Origin: Gloeobacter violaceus PCC 7421
GTDB lineage: Bacteria; Cyanobacteriota; Cyanobacteriia; Gloeobacterales; Gloeobacteraceae
NCBI RefSeq assembly: GCF_000011385.1
Contig: NC_005125.1
Location: forward strand, 2,790,001 to 2,854,000
Direction: 5' to 3'
DNA length: 64,000 nt
The stretch's first letter is position 1; every line of letters begins with the position of its first letter. The notes beneath the pieces were generated by a model that saw only the letters and a program-made list of their open reading frames with translations, ran no database searches and had not been told where the DNA came from. Shown here piece after piece: positions 27,223 to 35,984 of the stretch. Both the position numbers and the translations under genes were made by a program.

Positions 27223-28221
27223 TCAGGGGCGTAGCCAGGACATCATCTTGCGCAGATCCGCCCCCACCTCTTCGATCGGGTGTTCGGCTTCGCGGCGGCG
27301 CATCGCCTTGAAGCTCGCGTAATTGGCCTGGCTATCCAGCACCCACTGTTTGGCAAATTCACCGTTCTGGATTTCGGCCAGGATCTTTTTCATCTCAGCC
27401 TTGGTGCGCTCATCGACGATGCGCGGGCCGCGGGTGTAATCGCCGAATTCGGCCGTGTTGGAGATCGAGTCGCGCATCTTGGCCAGTCCCCCCTCGACGA
27501 TCAAATCGACGATCAGCTTCACCTCGTGCAGGCACTCGAAGTAAGCCAGTTCCGGCTGGTAGCCCGCCTCCACCAGCGTCTCGAAGCCCGCCTTGATGAG
27601 GGCGGTCAGCCCCCCGCAGAGCACGGTTTGCTCGCCGAAGAGGTCCGTCTCGGCTTCTTCTCGAAAGGTGGTCTCCAAAATGCCCGCCCGCGTGCCGCCG
27701 ATCGCCCGGGCGTAGGCCATCGCCGTGGCGCGCGCCCGGCCGCTCGCATCCTGCTCGACGGCAAACAGACACGGTACCCCCTTGCCTTCGGTGAACACGC
27801 GGCGCACCAGGTGGCCGGGACCTTTGGGGGCGACCATGAGCACGTCCACCTCTTGGGAAGGGACGATCTGGGAGAAATGAATATTGAAGCCGTGGGCGAA
27901 GGCGAGGGTTTTGCCTGTGCCCAGGTGCGGGGCGATGTCGCGGTTGTAGATCTCGCGCTGCACTTCGTCGGGCAACAAAATCATCACCAGATCCGCCTTG
28001 GCCGCCGCCTCAGCGGTCGGATAGACGGCAAGGCCCTCGTTTTCGGCGCGCGCCCAGGAGCGCGAGCCTTCGTACAGACCCACGATCACGTCGATTCCCG
28101 AGTCTTTGAGATTCAGGGCGTGGGCATGGCCCTGGGATCCGTAGCCGACGATGGCGATCGTCTTGTTGTCGAGTACCGACAGATCGGCGTCCTCGTCGTA
28201 GTACATGCGCGCCCTGGTCAT
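27223..28221 (-). CDS. ilvC: Ketol-acid reductoisomerase
   Basis: This 332-residue class I enzyme carries out the NADPH-dependent isomeroreduction step of valine, leucine and isoleucine synthesis. The Rossmann motif [21 protein letters not shown], the block [20 protein letters not shown] and the C-terminal metal-binding helices ([40 protein letters not shown]) are intact. The start [14 protein letters not shown] at 28221 fits the family; a longer frame to 28308 is not conserved. It diverges from the M28 peptidase gene. Confidence 0.97.
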   Translation of the reverse strand: MTRARMYYDEDADLSVLDNKTIAIVGYGSQGHAHALNLKDSGIDVIVGLYEGSRSWARAENEGLAVYPTAEAAAKADLVMILLPDEVQREIYNRDIAPHLGTGKTLAFAHGFNIHFSQIVPSQEVDVLMVAPKGPGHLVRRVFTEGKGVPCLFAVEQDASGRARATAMAYARAIGGTRAGILETTFREEAETDLFGEQTVLCGGLTALIKAGFETLVEAGYQPELAYFECLHEVKLIVDLIVEGGLAKMRDSISNTAEFGDYTRGPRIVDERTKAEMKKILAEIQNGEFAKQWVLDSQANYASFKAMRRREAEHPIEEVGADLRKMMSWLRP

Positions 28222-28327
28222 AAACTGGATGCTCCCAAGCAAAACGGTGGATAACAGCTTACCCCAGCCGTCAGGAACGCGCGAGCCGACGGCGCGTCTG
28301 GAAAGCATATCCTTGCGATGGCTCTCT

Positions 28328-29539
28328 ATGGTGCAACCCTGGCGGGCCGGTGGCGCTGTGCTGCTGGCGATCAGTTTGCTGGTTTTTGCCCAACCGGTTT
28401 ATCCCCTCGCCGAGCGGCTCGGGGCCGATGTGCAGGCGTTGCTCGCCGGGGGGCCGCGGGTGGCCGGATCGGCCGCCGCCGAGCGGGCGAGCGCTTATCT
28501 AGGTGAGCAGTACCGGGCGGCGGGCTATGAAGTCGAAATCCAGCCCTTTTCCTTCGAGAAATTCAACGATCTCGGTTCGTCGCTGCTCGTTGAAGACGAG
28601 CGGCTAAAGGGACGCGCCCTGTCCGGATCGATAGCCGGGAATGCTGCTACCGCTGCAGTGGTGGTGCCGGGCGTAGGAGAATCTGCCGATTTCGCCCGCG
28701 TCGATGTCAAGGGAGCCGTCGCCATCGTCCGCCGCGGCAAAATCCCGTTTCTCGAAAAAGCGCGCCAGGCGGCTCAGGCCGGGGCGGTGGGCCTGGTGGT
28801 CGTCAATTCCCAGGATGGCCCCCTGATGGGCACCCTGGGAGGCAAAGCCGCTATCCCGGTCCTCGGTCTTTCGGGTAAACAAGGGAGCGCGTTGCTCGCG
28901 GGCAAATTTCCTAAACCCGTGCAACTGGAGGTGCGCACCGAAGTCGTCTCGCTCACCGGCCGCAATGTGATCGCCCGCCTTGCCGGGGTGAGCACGCCGC
29001 AGGTCTTGCTCGGAGCCCATTACGATTCGGTCGAAGGTGCGCCCGGAGCCAACGACAACGCCAGCGGCTCCGCCGTACTGCTGGAAAGCGCCCGGCGGCT
29101 GGCCGGTACGCCCCTGGCCCGTCGTGCCTGGTTCGTGCACTTCGACGCCGAAGAAGAGGGACTAGTGGGCTCCCGCCACTTCGTGCGCTCCGCTTCGGCG
29201 CCCTTGATCAAAGCACTGCGCGGCATGCTCAACTTCGACATGGTGGGCGTGAACGAAAAGCTCTTGGTGGGCGGCACCCCCGAACTGGTCGCCCTTGTCG
29301 AAAAATCGGTGAGCGCCGTGCAGAAGGTGCGCCCGAGCAACGCCAGCGATCACGCCTCCTTTGCCGCGGCCAAGGTACCGGTACTCTTTTTCCACCGGGG
29401 CCAGGATCCCAACTACCACCAGCCCGGAGACAAGCAGGTGGATCCGCGGCTATTGGAGGCGACCGTCGAAGCCGCCCTTGGCACCGTGGGCGCGCTGCTG
29501 CCCCCGGCTCTTTCCGAAAGCCCGGAGCGTTCGCTATGA
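28328..29539 (+). CDS. Secreted M28 family zinc aminopeptidase with PA domain
   Basis: About 403 residues starting [20 protein letters not shown], a probable signal peptide or membrane anchor. A protease-associated (PA) domain occupies roughly residues 110-200. The M28 co-catalytic zinc ligands are visible in order: His in GAHYDSVEG, Asp in [11 protein letters not shown], Glu in FDAEEEG, Asp in LNFDMVG and His in NYHQPGD. It would trim amino-terminal residues from peptides outside the cytoplasm. The specificity is unknown. It ends just before tRNA-Cys. Confidence 0.88.
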   Translation: MVQPWRAGGAVLLAISLLVFAQPVYPLAERLGADVQALLAGGPRVAGSAAAERASAYLGEQYRAAGYEVEIQPFSFEKFNDLGSSLLVEDERLKGRALSGSIAGNAATAAVVVPGVGESADFARVDVKGAVAIVRRGKIPFLEKARQAAQAGAVGLVVVNSQDGPLMGTLGGKAAIPVLGLSGKQGSALLAGKFPKPVQLEVRTEVVSLTGRNVIARLAGVSTPQVLLGAHYDSVEGAPGANDNASGSAVLLESARRLAGTPLARRAWFVHFDAEEEGLVGSRHFVRSASAPLIKALRGMLNFDMVGVNEKLLVGGTPELVALVEKSVSAVQKVRPSNASDHASFAAAKVPVLFFHRGQDPNYHQPGDKQVDPRLLEATVEAALGTVGALLPPALSESPERSL

Positions 29540-29564
29540 TGAATAGCCGGATAAAACCGTCCAG

Positions 29565-29636
<72 letters not shown>

Positions 29637-29838
29637 CTCGATTACACAGCACACCATTCGGAATCGCGCACAAAGGCATCTCTGCCGACGGGATGCCCGT
29701 AACTTCTCGCAGATGTGTGCCGCCCGGGAATTCGAATACAGTATTGCTTGGCTGCAAACCACAATTCGGTAGTGGCGGACCGGGCTACTGGTCAGAATTG
29801 CCGAGGATGAACCGCAATAAGCCACCGCTACAACGGAC

Positions 29839-29928
29839 ATGTTGCGGCGGAGCTACACACAAGTCCAGCAACGCTTTGACGCCATGGTTCGTAGCATTCA
29901 GGAAATCCGCCGAGATTGGAGGCTTTGA
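29839..29928 (+). CDS. Possible 29-residue small protein
   Basis: A short frame encodes a basic peptide beginning MLRRSYTQVQQRFDAMV. Its TGA overlaps the ATG of the next small gene (the A is shared), and a GGAGG site lies just before that overlap. The tight spacing argues for translation, but the length is too small for confidence. No family recognised. Confidence 0.3.
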   Translation: MLRRSYTQVQQRFDAMVRSIQEIRRDWRL

Positions 29929-30149
29929 TGGCTGAGCAACCCGAGTTGAAAGCAGACTGGCTGACCCATCAACAGCACTTGCAGGAACTGCACGAACATA
30001 CCGAAGCGTTGCGCCAGTGGTCAGAGCAGCTTCAGGCGTTGATCGATGAATCCGAGCGCCTCCATAGGGAAAGCCCTATCGGTCAGTACCGCGCTCAATG
30101 CCAATCTACCGGACCAATCCTGAGTCCTGGTTCCGCTAGGTCTGACTGA
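29928..30149 (+). CDS. Small coiled-coil protein of unknown function
   Basis: The 73-residue product starts MAEQPELKADWLTHQQHLQE and is strongly helical and charged for its first 50 residues, then ends in a low-complexity tail (GPILSPGSARSD). GGAGG lies eight bases before the ATG. It is the first well-supported gene inside the tRNA-Cys element and is 64 bases upstream of the STAND NTPase gene. Function unknown. Confidence 0.5.
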   Translation: MAEQPELKADWLTHQQHLQELHEHTEALRQWSEQLQALIDESERLHRESPIGQYRAQCQSTGPILSPGSARSD

Positions 30150-30213
30150 GGGCAACAAGCCTGTTCAGAATTTTCGATAAAGTCGTAGTCGTTTGGCGAG
30201 GAAGAAAGAAGGA

Positions 30214-32937
30214 ATGCCCGACGGAATCACCGAAGAATACTTTGCCCTGCAGCATTTCACAAATCGGCACTCGCTCACTCGGCGTTTTGCCACACGGCTT
30301 CACAGCAATCCTACTCCCCAGACTGTGCTTTGTCTCCACGGTGATGGGGGCAACGGCAAGTCTTTGCTATTGCGCTACTGGTATGAGAGTGCTTGCAAGC
30401 TCTTTCAGGACTGGGAACAAGCTAACGCCAACGACGACGATCGCGACTTCGTAAACAGACTCACGGCTTTACCCAACTCTCACTACCTACCGATCCTCTC
30501 AGTATTTCACGACTTTGGCCAACCTGGTTGCAACGAAGAACAGCCCCAGCACGACCTTTATGGAACCCTCATGATCCACAACGCCCTTGTGCAAGCTGCG
30601 ATCACTAGGGGCTTAAAGCACTGCTTCGTATTTCCGCGTTTTTCCTTTGCAATCGCATGGTCCTTACATCGAACGGGGAAATCAAAACAAGAAATCCGTC
30701 CTCTTTTTCCGACAGACGCAGTTTTTGACTTTGTAGCAGCTATCGTTGACAGCGCAATCGGAATTCCGATTGCCACTGCTGGAAATGCCGTTCGAAGAAT
30801 CATTGCAAATTACACATTGCCTACCGATGAACAACAGTTGCGTGTGCAGTTCGAGGGCCAACTAGACGAACACTGGATGCGTGAGCTCTGCCAGAGGAAT
30901 CCACGTCGCGATTTATTACCGAAACTGCCGGAACTCCTCGCCAAGGATATCAATGATGCGATGGCTCGGTTCCCCAAAGCCAGGATCGTCCTGCTTTTTG
31001 ATGCTCACCAAGCTTTCTGGGGCACTGAACAAGACGCTGCACCAGGAAGCTATCACCAACGCGACGAGTGGTTCCGCCGTTTCCTTCTCTCTTTGGATCT
31101 CGCTGGCGGCATTGTGGTAGTCGTTGCAAGCCGGGAGCCTCCTCGATGGTCCGAAGCGAGTCGGCATCCGATTTCTCGCAAACATCTAGAATCTGAGCTT
31201 GTCGGCCACCTGACAGAAGCAGACGGTCGCGAGTACTTGCAAAAGTTAAACATATCGACACCGACACTGCAATCGAGCATGCTTCGTTACGCCAGTGTGA
31301 GAGATGGCGAGATCCACCCCCTTTACCTCGCGCTCTGTGCGGACTTAGTATTAGCAGCGCGAAACCAAGAAGAGGAGATCCAAGCAGACACGTTTGCACA
31401 AAGTGCTTCGCAAACCAATAAGCCTCGCGAACTGCTTGAAAGACTAACCCACTATGCGAACGAGAAGCTGCTGGATATCCTAGAAGCCTTGAGTGCTTGT
31501 CGATCGTTTGATCTCAGTGTCTTCCGTGTACTCGGGCAGAGCCTAAATTTTGACACCGACGACGCTACTTTTCGAGTGCTTTGCAGATATTCATTCGTGT
31601 GGCCGACCCAAAACCGTAATGGTTCGTATCGTATTCATGATCTTATGAGGCGGCTCAATACCCAATTTGATACGGAGTTGACTCGTCGTGCGCACGAACT
31701 CTTGATCGATTATTACCAAAGAGAAGGGAATCTTGCTGAGTCCATATACCACTGCTATTGCTTGGATCAAAAGCAAGGGATAGCCAGTTGGTGGCCGGAA
31801 TTTCTAAGGGCAGAAAGATTCGGAAACTATGAGCTGTGTCGCAACCTGCTGGACGTCTTGGTTTTGATGGATATATCAGGGTTAGACAAAGTCACTGTTC
31901 TATTGAGTGTTGGACTGTATTTTGCAAACCTTGGCCAACTTGACGAAGCCAGGAGCAGGTTTACTGAAGCCATCGATGTTTCCGACGAACTTCTTGCATT
32001 GGAGCCTCAGAATGTGTCTTTTGTCGTAAACAAATCTTCTGCATTGATGGACCTTGCCGATATCCAAGCGAGGACGGTTGGTGTTGACGAGGCAATTCAA
32101 GTTTTACGTCAAGCCATAGCTGTCGTCGAAAATGCATTAGAATCTGGGTTAGGAAATACAACGGACGATGATAAATACCTAACAGTCAATAAGCTTAGAG
32201 GATTGTTCGACTTGGCTGTTTTGCTCAAGTACGTCAGCATTCTCGAAGCCAAGGAAAGGCTCAATGAAGCGTTGTTATTGTGCAGAGAAACGTTACTCAT
32301 ATTCCCTGATTTCACCAGTGTACTTTTTCGAAGCGGTCTCATTCTAGATCATCTCGCCCGAATGGCCGAACACGAGCCTCAATTATCCAACCCAGAAGAT
32401 ATATACAATGAATCCATCTCTACGTATGACAGGCTGTTAGAGCTTCAGCCCGAGAATTTCAACGGCTACAAAAATAGAGCTGTTACATTTGACAATCTTG
32501 CAAGATGGAAATCTCTGCTAAATGATTGCGCTGGGGCTGAGGAAAATTTTGTAAGTTCTATTATCAACTACGACATAGCACTTGAACTGTCACCCGATTA
32601 TTTTGGGGGCTATTTCGCGAAAGGCAATACTTTGTTCGCTAGCTATCGTAATCTTTTGAAAATGGATCGATATCCTGAGGCGCTGCAAAGATTGAATGAA
32701 GCTGTTGAAGCGTATAGCGAAGCTTTGCAGCGCATTCCCAATAATATAAACTGCATTAAAATGAAGGGTTTGGCTTTGTTTGAAGCTGTTTATCTTTCGA
32801 GTTACCTTAGCCTGTCTGATTCTGTTAGCCTGTTCTTGCAGAATGCATTAGTTGCTTTTGAGACATATCTTCAAAACTGCCCAGACGACCTCGATATGCA
32901 AGAAAAACTGTCCTGTCTAAGGAGTTTTTCCGATTAA
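30214..32937 (+). CDS. STAND-type P-loop NTPase with C-terminal TPR-like repeats
   Basis: The product has about 907 residues. The N-terminal nucleotide-binding region shows Walker A LCLHGDGGNGKSLLLRYW and a Walker B-like RIVLLFDAHQAF. A winged-helix segment follows (CRYSFVWPTQNRNGSYRIHD). The C-terminal third contains TPR-like helical repeats (LGQLDEARSRFTEAIDV, ALQRLNEAVEAYSEALQR). This domain order is typical of signal-sensing STAND ATPases, many of which act in phage defence or programmed death. The ATG at 30214 follows AGAAGGA; a TTG at 30193 is in frame. I see no N-terminal effector domain, so the output may come from another protein. Confidence 0.78.
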   Translation: MPDGITEEYFALQHFTNRHSLTRRFATRLHSNPTPQTVLCLHGDGGNGKSLLLRYWYESACKLFQDWEQANANDDDRDFVNRLTALPNSHYLPILSVFHDFGQPGCNEEQPQHDLYGTLMIHNALVQAAITRGLKHCFVFPRFSFAIAWSLHRTGKSKQEIRPLFPTDAVFDFVAAIVDSAIGIPIATAGNAVRRIIANYTLPTDEQQLRVQFEGQLDEHWMRELCQRNPRRDLLPKLPELLAKDINDAMARFPKARIVLLFDAHQAFWGTEQDAAPGSYHQRDEWFRRFLLSLDLAGGIVVVVASREPPRWSEASRHPISRKHLESELVGHLTEADGREYLQKLNISTPTLQSSMLRYASVRDGEIHPLYLALCADLVLAARNQEEEIQADTFAQSASQTNKPRELLERLTHYANEKLLDILEALSACRSFDLSVFRVLGQSLNFDTDDATFRVLCRYSFVWPTQNRNGSYRIHDLMRRLNTQFDTELTRRAHELLIDYYQREGNLAESIYHCYCLDQKQGIASWWPEFLRAERFGNYELCRNLLDVLVLMDISGLDKVTVLLSVGLYFANLGQLDEARSRFTEAIDVSDELLALEPQNVSFVVNKSSALMDLADIQARTVGVDEAIQVLRQAIAVVENALESGLGNTTDDDKYLTVNKLRGLFDLAVLLKYVSILEAKERLNEALLLCRETLLIFPDFTSVLFRSGLILDHLARMAEHEPQLSNPEDIYNESISTYDRLLELQPENFNGYKNRAVTFDNLARWKSLLNDCAGAEENFVSSIINYDIALELSPDYFGGYFAKGNTLFASYRNLLKMDRYPEALQRLNEAVEAYSEALQRIPNNINCIKMKGLALFEAVYLSSYLSLSDSVSLFLQNALVAFETYLQNCPDDLDMQEKLSCLRSFSD

Positions 32938-32989
32938 GACCTGCTTAACTTAATAATGTGTAATTTGTTCGCATATTGGAGCCCCGAGG

Positions 32990-33244
32990 ATGACTCACAT
33001 CACCGTTGATCTACCTGAAACTGTGTTCTCTGCACTTCGGAAAACCCCCGATGAATTTGCTCAAGAAATGCGCGTCGCGGCTGCTATCAAGTGGTATGAA
33101 CTGGGTCAGATCTCCCAGAGTAAAGCAGCAGAAATCGCCGGTCTGAGCCGTGCCGAGTTCATCAATGCCCTCTTTCGCTATCAAGTCTCTCCTTGCCAGT
33201 ACACCGAAGCTGAACTGGCAAGAGAACTGAGTGATGCCGACTGA
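32990..33244 (+). CDS. UPF0175 family antitoxin
   Basis: The 84-residue protein begins MTHITVDLPETVFSALRKTP and contains a helix-turn-helix-like core (SQSKAAEIAGLSRAEFINAL). UPF0175 proteins are DNA-binding antitoxins usually encoded just upstream of DUF3368 PIN-domain toxins. Here the following frame starts eight bases before this gene's TGA ends and encodes a damaged DUF3368 protein. The antitoxin itself is intact. A GAG-rich site lies upstream of the ATG. Confidence 0.85.
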   Translation: MTHITVDLPETVFSALRKTPDEFAQEMRVAAAIKWYELGQISQSKAAEIAGLSRAEFINALFRYQVSPCQYTEAELARELSDAD

Positions 33245-33540
33245 GCGCGTCGTGGTCAACGCCTCGCCCCTGATCACGCTCTGCAAGAGCCAATTGGTAT
33301 TCCTGTTGCCCGAGCTCTTCATCCAGAATCCAGATCCAGGTTCCTCCAGCAGTGTGGCAAGAAGTCACTGCATGCAAGGATGATCTTGCTGCCCAAACTC
33401 TACCCCACGCCTCGTGGGCAAAAAAAACCGAATCTGTATCCATTGCTCCTGTAATTGCTGCCTGGGATCTTGGACCAGGACTTGCGCAGCTTTGGCGCTC
33501 TCTAGCAAACCGTTCTACAAGTACAAAATCTCGGCATATT
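33234..33540 (+). pseudogene. Frameshifted DUF3368 PIN-like toxin
   Basis: The first frame, from ATG at 33234, gives MPTERVVVNASPLITLCKSQ, the start of a DUF3368 PIN-like nuclease, and stops at 33383. The homologous continuation (VPPAVWQEVTACKDDLAAQT, then PVIAAWDLGPG) is in the next frame from about 33340. A second shift seems to occur near 33480, after which homology is lost. Two breaks mean that no full toxin can be made. It is the partner of the UPF0175 antitoxin. Confidence 0.75.
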
Positions 33541-33577
33541 TGAACTTTTGCCGTGTTTTTGTTGCTAGGCTGGCATC

Positions 33578-34186
33578 ATGGCTACTGACTCTGTTTCAGC
33601 GTCCCGTGAATGCCTGCAGAACCGGGCTATTTTCAGGTTCAAGGATCTCAATGGTTCCGGCCTCCATCGATCTAGTCTGCGGCGTCTGGAGGAAGCAGGA
33701 CAGATCGAGCAGATTGCCCGCGGCATTTACAGGAACACCAGGGCAGACATCACCACCCACCACAGCCTGGCAGTCGCTTCTACGCTAGTTCACCGCGGGA
33801 TCGTCTGCCTGCTGTCGGCTCTGCGCTTTCACGAACTGACCACCCAGGCGCCCTTTGAAGTCTGGATGGCCATTGACCACAAAGCCTATCGTCCCGCCGA
33901 CCTGGCGATCCCTCTGCGGGTTGTTTGGTTTTCCGGCGAGGCATTCACCTCCGGTGTTGAAGAGTATGTGGTGGAAGGAGTGCCGGTGCGGGTGTACTGT
34001 CTGGCCAAGACCGTGACCGATTGCTTCAAGTACCGCAATAAGATCGGCCTGGATGTGGCTCTCGAAGCCCTTCGTGAATGCCGCCGTGAGGGGCGTTGCT
34101 CGATGGATGAGCTGTGGCATTACGCCCGTATCTGCCGGGTGGCAAACGTCATGCGCCCCTACCTGGAGGCGCTGGCGGAAACATGA
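33578..34186 (+). CDS. abiEi: Type IV toxin-antitoxin system AbiEi family antitoxin
   Basis: This 202-residue protein matches AbiEi-type antitoxins, which pair with AbiEii nucleotidyltransferase toxins. The N-terminal winged-helix part includes LHRSSLRRLEEAGQIEQIAR and GIYRNT. The block RGIVCLLSALRFHELTTQAP is typical, and the C-terminal domain contains VYCLAKTVTDCFKYRNKIGL. The gene is intact. Its TGA overlaps the ATG of the toxin gene in an ATGA arrangement. AbiEi usually represses its own promoter; that is family knowledge. Confidence 0.85.
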   Translation: MATDSVSASRECLQNRAIFRFKDLNGSGLHRSSLRRLEEAGQIEQIARGIYRNTRADITTHHSLAVASTLVHRGIVCLLSALRFHELTTQAPFEVWMAIDHKAYRPADLAIPLRVVWFSGEAFTSGVEEYVVEGVPVRVYCLAKTVTDCFKYRNKIGLDVALEALRECRREGRCSMDELWHYARICRVANVMRPYLEALAET

Positions 34187-35106
34187 AGGACATGGCCGCC
34201 TCCGTGCGCGACCGCCTGTACGCGGAGCACCGGCGTCGGGGAGAGGAGTTTCAGTTTCTTGTGACGCGCTACGCCCTGGAGCGAGTGCTTTACCGGCTTG
34301 GCCGCTCCCGGCACGTCGAGAGCTTCGTCCTCAAAGGAGCGATGCTCTTTGCCATCTGGGCCGACGAACCGCACCGGGCCACCTAGGATGTGGACTTGTT
34401 GGGGTCTGGAGACAACACGACCGCCCATCTGGAGGAGGTTTTCCGGGAAATTTGCACGCTGGAAGTGGAAGCGGATGGCCTCGACTTGAAGGCGAATACC
34501 GTTCGTTCACGGGTGCTCAAAGAAGGACAGAAGTACGAAGGGGTAAGGCTGGAGTTCGAGGCGTGCCTGGGAAAAATCCGGATCCCTATCCAGATTGACA
34601 TCGGTTTTGGAGACCACGTTTATCCTTCTCCTCAATCCACTGAGTACCCGACAATCCTTCCGACATCTGCAAAACCCCGCCTTCGCGCCTACCCGGCTGA
34701 AACCGTGGTAGCGGAGAAATTCCAGGCAATGGTGGAGTTGGGTATCGGTAACAGCCGGATGAAAGACTTCTACGATCTGTGGTTTCTGTGCCGAGACTTC
34801 CAATTTGAAGGAGAAACCCTGCGCTTGGCAATCAAAGGGACTTTCGAGCGACGCGATACAGCGCTGCCGGTTGCCACACCTCTGGCCCTGACGAGGCAGT
34901 TCACGGATGATGTGGCCAAGAAGGCCCAATGGGCAGCATTCCTCAAAAAGGGACGCTTAAGAATGCAACCGCAGGAGTTGGCTCAAGTGGCTTGTGAACT
35001 AGAGCGGTTTCTCATGCCTCCGGCGCTGGCCGGATCGCAAACAGCTCCGTTCAAGCTGTGCTGGCCGCCGGGCGGCCCCTGGCGCCCCACCGCAGTCAAG
35101 CCCTGA
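34183..35106 (+). pseudogene. abiEii: AbiEii nucleotidyltransferase toxin with one in-frame amber codon
   Basis: The frame from ATG at 34183 reads through FVLKGAMLFAIW, typical of AbiEii/AbiGii toxins, and hits TAG at 34384-34386. The same frame then continues without interruption for 240 codons, beginning DVDLLGSGDNTTAHLEEVF and including the later block RAYPAETVVAEKFQAMVELG. The stop replaces what is usually Arg in the T-R-D-x-D-L motif of the active site; a single base change from AGG or CGG would explain it. Without readthrough the toxin is a 67-residue fragment. The upstream antitoxin is intact. Confidence 0.85.
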
Positions 35107-35165
35107 GCCAAGCACAAAAACGGGTGTGCTAAACTCCTCCGTGTTCGAGTTTGAAGGATTGCCCC

Positions 35166-35215
35166 AGGGTCTGCAAAACCGTGATTCCCCAGTTCGAATT
35201 TAGGTGCCGCCTCTC
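35166..35215 (+). repeat. Right-hand att-like copy of the tRNA-Cys 3' end
   Basis: This 50-nt sequence matches 29590-29639 with four substitutions, all in the anticodon-stem, variable or T-arm regions. It lacks the 5' half of the tRNA and is not functional. It marks the right boundary of the inserted element. Confidence 0.85.
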
Positions 35216-35262
35216 AAAATCAAACCCATGTCCTGATTGTGAATCTCTCTGTCGGCGTTCAT

Positions 35263-35823
35263 TTAGCGCCTGAACAGGAGGCCCATCTCAAGACGGGCGC
35301 CATTGGGCAGTGCGAGGGATTCCTGACGGTTGCGAACTACCACATTTGCGTAGCCTTCGGCGACAGGCAGCGTGTGTTCGTAAAGCCTGGCGTTTTCGAC
35401 ATCCACCACCCAGTAGCGCGGGATGCCCGCCGCTGCGTAGGCGCGGGCCTTGATCGAGAGGTCTGCAGCCAGAGTGGAGGCCGCAACTTCGATCACCAGC
35501 AGCACCCGGTCTGGAGTAGGGTGTCCACCTTCGTAATCCAGTCCTTCCGGGTCGGGCTCGACCAGAAACACATCCGGGACAGGTTCGCTGTCCGCGCTCA
35601 AAGCGATCGGCTGCTCGGAGAGGAGTTGACCGAGTGGGTAGCCCAGGGCCAGAAGCGCTTGCAGGAGACGCCGCACCACCGCGGCGTGCAGTGGGCCTTG
35701 CGGGGGCATAGACAGGATGCGTCCTTGCAGCAGTTCGATGTTCTCGTCCAGTCCGAACACCCCGGCTTCGAGAATCCGGTGATACTCAGCAACCATAAAA
35801 CGGCGTTCCGATACAGCGACCAC
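35263..35823 (-). CDS. Uma2 family (DUF820) putative endonuclease
   Basis: The product of about 186 residues belongs to the Uma2/DUF820 family, abundant in cyanobacteria, with a PD-(D/E)XK nuclease-like fold. Visible motifs are PVPDVFLVEPD and LLVIEVAASTLAADLSIKARAY with the E and K residues, followed by AGIPRYWVVDVENARLYEH. The GTG at 35823, about nine bases after AAGGA-type sequence, is the preferred start; an ATG at 35796 is possible. It lies just outside the tRNA-Cys element. Biological role unknown. Confidence 0.82.
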   Translation of the reverse strand: MVAVSERRFMVAEYHRILEAGVFGLDENIELLQGRILSMPPQGPLHAAVVRRLLQALLALGYPLGQLLSEQPIALSADSEPVPDVFLVEPDPEGLDYEGGHPTPDRVLLVIEVAASTLAADLSIKARAYAAAGIPRYWVVDVENARLYEHTLPVAEGYANVVVRNRQESLALPNGARLEMGLLFRR

Positions 35824-35984
35824 CGACCCGATTCCTTGACAGTTGAGTCGATTGTGACTCAAAAAGCGCCACCGGCCACGTCTGTGAACCAACACCCTCT
35901 ATTTCTGGGATTCCGTAGATACGGCCTGGATGCTTTTCCGGCTTGACCGCTCCCGGTACGCCGAGAGCTCCGGTTCTGGGCGCA

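Noticed and set aside
27280-28254. A 324-codon open frame opposite ilvC
   Set aside because: It is the complement of a conserved enzyme with no recognisable motif or ribosome-binding site.
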